Shown: in pieces, positions 60,530-64,000 of the stretch
How the letters are laid out: each line of letters begins with the position of its first letter
Numbering within the stretch: the stretch's first letter is position 1
Notes under the pieces: model-generated
What the model saw: the letters and a program-made list of their open reading frames with translations, nothing else
Told to the model about the DNA's origin: nothing
Databases searched by the model: none
From: Streptantibioticus silvisoli
GTDB lineage: Bacteria > Actinomycetota > Actinomycetes > Streptomycetales > Streptomycetaceae
DNA: 64,000 bases
Assembly: GCF_027947535.2 (NCBI RefSeq)
Contig: NZ_JAAGKO020000013.1
Span: forward strand, 95,884 to 159,883
Reading direction: 5' to 3'
Program-made: the position numbers and the translations under genes

Positions 60530-60643
60530 GGCCCGAAAGGCTGAACACCGTTGCCGTGCTTTCCAGTTCGGGCGGCGGTGCATCACTCAGCGGTCGTCGT
60601 GGTGATCCGGCCCGGCGGTCGATGGATTTTTTGGGAGTCGCAG

Positions 60644-61576
60644 ATGAGGTCCAACCCCAGAATGAAGAGCACGCTGCGCGGCGCGCGCTCGACGTTCAAA
60701 GCCTTCCGCCGTCAGGCGGCCCTGCTCACGGTGGGCCTGCTCGCCGTCTTCGTGGCCTTCCCGACCGCGGCGAGCGCCGATCCGGTGCCCGGTCCCCCCG
60801 CGGGCTGGAGCACCGTCTTCAGTGACGACTTCGCCGGCGGGTCGGGCAGTGCGCCGTCCGGCCAGTGGATGTACGACACCGGCCCCGGTTCGAACTTCGG
60901 CACCGGTGAGATCGAGACGATGACCAACTCGTCGAGCAACGTCTACCTCGACGGCAACGGTCACCTGAACATCACCGCCCTGAACAACGGCGGCGCCTGG
61001 ACGTCGGGTCGTATCCAGACCACCAGCGCCAACGTCGGCGCGCCGGCCGGCGGCAAGCTGGAGGTCACCGCCTCCATCCAGCAGCCCAACCCCGGCAGCG
61101 GCTCCGGCTACTGGCCGGCGTTCTGGATGCTGGGCCCGGGCCAGTGGCCCGAGAACGGCGAGATCGACATCATGGAGGACGTCAACTCGCTCTCCGACGT
61201 GGCCGGGACGATCCACTGCGGCACCGACCCGGGCGGCCCGTGCAACGAGGGCAACGGCATCGGCAGTGGTCTTCAGGCGTGCGGCGGCTGCCAGACCGGC
61301 TTCCACACGTACTCGATGATCCTCGACCGTACGGACGCCTCGAACGAGTCCATCACGTTCTACCTCGACGGCAACCAGTACTTCAGCGTCAGCGAGGGCC
61401 AGGTCGGCGCTTCCACCTGGCAGGCGGCTTTCGACCACAACCTGTCGATCATCTTCGACCTGGCGATGGGCGGCGGCTTCCCCAACGGCCAGTGCGGTTG
61501 CACCACGCCGAGCGGTTCCACCAGCTCGGGCGGCACGATGAGCGTCGGCTACGTCGCGGCGTACACCACCGGGTGA
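60644..61576 (+). CDS. Secreted GH16 endo-beta-glucanase
   Basis: A 310-residue exported laminarinase-like enzyme. The signal peptide includes FRRQAALLTVGLLAVFVAFP and is probably cleaved near TAASA-DPVPG (residue 45). The GH16 catalytic segment ENGEIDIMED provides nucleophile E173, D175 and acid/base E178. Also typical are GYWPAFWMLGPGQWP (substrate-binding Trp), GTIHCGTDPGGPC, FHTYSMILDRTD and FDLAMGGGFPNGQCG. It has no additional binding module. It likely hydrolyses beta-1,3- or mixed-linkage glucans of fungi, and expression is probably repressed by a DasR-like factor. ATG 60644 has GGGAG; the ATG at 60662 is possible but less supported. A strong terminator follows. Confidence 0.94.
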   Translation: MRSNPRMKSTLRGARSTFKAFRRQAALLTVGLLAVFVAFPTAASADPVPGPPAGWSTVFSDDFAGGSGSAPSGQWMYDTGPGSNFGTGEIETMTNSSSNVYLDGNGHLNITALNNGGAWTSGRIQTTSANVGAPAGGKLEVTASIQQPNPGSGSGYWPAFWMLGPGQWPENGEIDIMEDVNSLSDVAGTIHCGTDPGGPCNEGNGIGSGLQACGGCQTGFHTYSMILDRTDASNESITFYLDGNQYFSVSEGQVGASTWQAAFDHNLSIIFDLAMGGGFPNGQCGCTTPSGSTSSGGTMSVGYVAAYTTG

Positions 61577-61593
61577 CCCCGGCGGCGCACTGA

Positions 61594-61633
61594 CCGGAGG
61601 GCGGACCACCGATCACGGTGGTCCGCCTTCCGG
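61594..61633 (+). terminator. Strong terminator after GH16 gene
   Basis: CCGGAGGGCGGACCACC (61594-61610) and GGTGGTCCGCCTTCCGG (61617-61633) form a 17-bp stem (one G-T wobble) with a GATCAC loop. It is followed by CGTTTCTGCC and then CT-rich TGCCTTCCG repeats to about 61685. Confidence 0.92.
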
Positions 61634-61860
61634 CGTTTCTGCCTTCCGCTCTCTGCCTTCTGCCTTCCGCCTTCCGGCGTCCGCCGGGCGTCCACGACCT
61701 CGGTCCCGGGGCGCCGCGCGGACCGGACCGTCACCGCGGGTGCCGGCCGGCACACCCGGCGCATCCCGGCACCGACCTCTCACGATCCGTGCCGAACGCG
61801 TCACACCGGGTCCCCGGAGCGGCGCCCCGGGCGCACAGGGTGGACGCCCGCCGACCGGTC

Positions 61861-62229
61861 CTACGGGATCTTCTGGAGGAACCGGTGGCCGAGCTGCGAC
61901 ATCGCGTCGCTGAACTCGCGTTCGCTGACCGCCTCGCGGAGGGTCGCCAGCACCGCCCGGACGCCCCGGTCGCTCTCGGCCTCCGACAGTCCGGTGTGCT
62001 GCTGGACGCGCAGGACCGCCTCCCGGAAGTCGAGCCGTTCCCGGTGCGCGGCTTCCTGGCGCGCGTACTCCCGCAGTTCCGCGGGGAGTTCGAGCGCGAG
62101 GTCCCGCGCCTCGCCGGAGCTGAGCATGTGCCCCAGCAACTCGACGGTGGCCCGGCTGAGGTCCGCGGATTCCTCGCGCGACAGACCCGTGCGCGCGGCG
62201 ACCGACTGAACGAATTCCGGGAACTCCAT
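61861..62229 (-). CDS. DUF2267 domain-containing protein
   Basis: A 122-residue all-helical protein of the DUF2267 family. MEFPEFVQSVAARTGLSREE and RATVELLGHMLSSGEARDLA are the first repeat, and VLRVQQHTGLSEAESDRGVR with AVLATLREAVSEREFSDAMS QLGHRF the second, giving the internal duplication typical of the family. The role is unknown; relatives often accompany stress or oxidative-response genes. ATG 62229 has GAGAGGACG upstream. Convergent with GH16; the next gene is 600 bp away. Confidence 0.88.
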   Translation of the reverse strand: MEFPEFVQSVAARTGLSREESADLSRATVELLGHMLSSGEARDLALELPAELREYARQEAAHRERLDFREAVLRVQQHTGLSEAESDRGVRAVLATLREAVSEREFSDAMSQLGHRFLQKIP

Positions 62230-62449
62230 GGATCGTCCTCTCGTCGTGATGAGGCCCGGGCCGCACGCGGGGGCGACGTCGTTCACGGGGTCCTCGCCAG
62301 GCGATGCCCCGGACGCCTTCGGCCGACCGCTGCGGCCGCCGGACCGCCGACCGCCACACAGTGGACGCGGCGGACACAATGCCCAGGGTAGGCGTGATCC
62401 CCGCCGTCCGCAGGGGCCGGGGCGTGCCGCGATCCGGGCGGGGTGCGGG

Positions 62450-62610
62450 AGCTCCGGTGGGGGAGGGTGGACGGCTCCCGAGCGGGTGCGGGTGGCCCGG
62501 TGCGGAGGGGGCGCGGCTTCCGAGCGGTGCGGAGGCGGGGCGCCCGGTGCGGAGGGTGCGCGGCTTCCGGGCGGGAGCGGGGCGCCCGGTGTGAAAAGCG
62601 CACGGCGCGG
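62450..62610. repeat. Degenerate 41-45-bp tandem repeat
   Basis: Three to four copies of a unit like GCCCGGTGCGGAGGGGGCGC followed by GGCTTCCGAGCGG are in tandem. It occupies the 62230-62831 gap, which shows no supported gene on either strand. The first 200 bp of the gap contain the DUF2267 promoter region but no clear elements. Confidence 0.7.
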
Positions 62611-62831
62611 GGTGGCGGCGTCGCCCGGAGGTCGGCACGGGTCGGAGCGACTCGGCCGTCGACCGGCGTTCCGCCCGAAACACCTCGGCCGCCCGTTCCG
62701 GTGAAGGGCCGCCGAGGCGCCGGGCGGACGTGTCAGACTGCGGGATCATTCCGCCGCCGACCCAGCGGTGCGGACGACGTCGGCGCGAGGCGCCGCGCCG
62801 CCGGCCGGCCGAGCCCGCGAGGACGTCTGCT

Positions 62832-63617
62832 GTGAAAGTCCACCACCTCAACTGCGGGACCATGCGCATGCCCACCGCCCCCATGGTGTGCCACGTCCTG
62901 CTGGTCGAGACCGACCGCGGTCTGGTGCTCGTCGACTCCGGCTACGGGCTGGACGACATCGCGGAACCCGCGCGGCGGTTGGGGGCGATGCGGCACGTCG
63001 TCAAACCGGCGTTCGACGTCCGGGAGACCGCCGCCCACCAGGTCGAACGGCTCGGCTTCCGGCGCGACGACGTGCGGCACATCGTCGTCACGCACTTCGA
63101 CGCCGATCACATCGGGGGCCTGTCCGACTTCCCGCACGCCACGATCCACGTCACCGCGGCCGAGGTCTTCGGGGCGATGGTCGCGCCGTCCCGGCGGGAG
63201 CGTATGCGGTTCCGGTCGGCGCAGTGGGCGCACGGGCCTGTCATCGTCGAGCACCGCCCCGACGGGGAGAAGTGGCGGGGGTTCGCGGCGGCCAGGGAAC
63301 TCGACGCCGTCGCTCCCGGAATCGTCCTCGTCTCGCTCCCCGGCCACACCCGGGGCCACGCGGCCGTCGCGGTCGACGCCGGCGCCCGCTGGCTGCTGCA
63401 CTGCGGCGACGCCTTCTACCACCACGGAACGATCGACGGCCGCTCCCGCGGGCCGGCCGCCCTGCGCGCGATGGAGTCCCTCGTCGCGTTCGACGGCGCG
63501 CGGGTCCGCGACAACCACGCCCGCCTCGCCGAACTCCACCGGCGGGCCGACCCCGACCTGGCGATCGTCTCCGCGCACGACCCGGACCTGTTCGAACGGA
63601 TGCGCGCCGGCGGGTAG
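62832..63617 (+). CDS. MBL-fold metallo-hydrolase (lactonase-like)
   Basis: A 261-residue metallo-beta-lactamase-fold hydrolase. The metal motif is [12 protein letters not shown] (HxDxDH: the second His of the usual HxHxDH is Asp). Further ligands lie in [15 protein letters not shown] (His), [10 protein letters not shown] (Asp) and [12 protein letters not shown] (His). The N-terminal strand [20 protein letters not shown] and the lactonase-like [20 protein letters not shown] match actinomycete MBL proteins related to AHL-lactonases. The GTG at 62832 has GAGGACG upstream. The substrate is unknown; the altered metal motif could change metal preference. The gene is monocistronic. Confidence 0.9.
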   Translation: MKVHHLNCGTMRMPTAPMVCHVLLVETDRGLVLVDSGYGLDDIAEPARRLGAMRHVVKPAFDVRETAAHQVERLGFRRDDVRHIVVTHFDADHIGGLSDFPHATIHVTAAEVFGAMVAPSRRERMRFRSAQWAHGPVIVEHRPDGEKWRGFAAARELDAVAPGIVLVSLPGHTRGHAAVAVDAGARWLLHCGDAFYHHGTIDGRSRGPAALRAMESLVAFDGARVRDNHARLAELHRRADPDLAIVSAHDPDLFERMRAGG

Positions 63618-64000
63618 CCGACGCCTCGGCCACACGGCCCGCCCGCCGACCGCGCCACCGCCGTCGCCGGATCGCGGGTGCGGCCGTCGCGGGCGGGGCT
63701 CGCCAACTCCTTCGCCCCGGGGCGGGCCCGGCCGGGTGAACGCAACGATGCGCCGTTCCTCCGCGCACACCCCGGCCACCCCTTCAGCCCCGAGGGTCGG
63801 CCCGACCGGTGGTTCGCGACCGCGCCCACGTTCTGCGCGGCCTCCGGTCATCTCGTCGCACCGGAGGCCGGCCCGACCGGGCGAGCGCACCCGTGCGCCG
63901 TTCCTCCGCACGGGCGTTGCCCTCGCCCCGCCCCAACTCGTCAAGCACGCCCCCGCGCACCCCCGTACCCCACCCCCGCCGGCCCCATCGCCCCGAAGCC
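63618..64000. other. Right-end intergenic region with long direct and inverted repeats
   Basis: An imperfect ~44-bp direct repeat is present: GGCCCGGCCGGGTGAACGCA with CGATGCGCCGTTCCTCCGC (63724-63767) recurs at 63870-63913 with several differences. Between the copies, GGCCTCCGGT (63839-63848) pairs with ACCGGAGGCC (63860-63869) as a 10-bp stem. No gene is supported in the last 383 bases; a gene may begin beyond the edge. Confidence 0.6.

Overview
The window is very GC-rich actinomycete chromosomal DNA. Its gene content and regulatory idioms point to the Streptomycetaceae (Streptomyces or a close relative): a SAM-IV riboswitch, paired cysteine-containing leader peptides, a sigma-B-type promoter in front of a SigB/F/G-family sigma factor, a DasR-like box in a glucanase promoter, DUF5133 and DUF3626 proteins, and many ATGA/GTGA start-stop overlaps. 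No rRNA, tRNA, CRISPR array, insertion sequence or prophage was seen. About 47 protein genes are supported. Many intergenic gaps hold GC-rich degenerate tandem repeats that open long false reading frames on both strands.

Layout, left to right. 1-5.5 kb: a truncated MFS exporter and a membrane protein diverge from a complete class I P450 cassette (ferredoxin, ferredoxin reductase, P450); strong palindromes lie between them, and a SnoaL/NTF2-like protein follows in convergent orientation. 5.9-11.3 kb: 6-phosphogluconate dehydrogenase, then a MarR regulator divergent from a large FUSC-type exporter that carries two fused carboxypeptidase-regulatory-like domains. 11.6-21.1 kb: what looks like a divergent sulfur-acquisition locus. 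Leftward run a leader peptide, two LLM flavin monooxygenases and an FAD/NAD(P)-binding protein. Rightward run a SAM-IV riboswitch, a second leader peptide, a polar-amino-acid ABC transporter (permease, ATPase, lipoprotein) and a DUF1684 protein. 21.2-22.3 kb: a fluoride riboswitch controlling two overlapping FluC/CrcB genes.

22.5-39.8 kb is a mosaic of short units: TetR with a divergent SDR, a Pmp3-type small membrane protein, PP2C phosphatase, DUF3626, a SUKH protein, hemerythrin, prolyl oligopeptidase, aldo/keto reductase, DUF2786, a cation-diffusion-facilitator transporter, a DUF1345-like protein, and an acyl-CoA-dehydrogenase-like/PIG-L pair. 40-42.2 kb holds a stress sigma factor with its own sigma-B-like promoter, a DUF5133 protein and a 56-residue membrane peptide.

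43-64 kb is rich in secreted carbohydrate-active enzymes: a GH87-like alpha-1,3-glucanase, a GH78 alpha-L-rhamnosidase under a LacI-type operator, and a GH16 beta-glucanase under a DasR-like box. Between them lie an unusual ABC ATPase/YhgE-Pip pair with degenerate ATPase motifs, a secreted protein, an MFS exporter, a FolE-MFS-Nudix run and two metallo-beta-lactamase-fold hydrolases. The most striking system is the divergent sulfur locus, where a riboswitch and two matching leader peptides appear to link SAM and cysteine supply to uptake and oxidative desulfurisation of organosulfur compounds. The motifs are read from the sequence; the link to sulfur metabolism is inferred from them and from the gene families.
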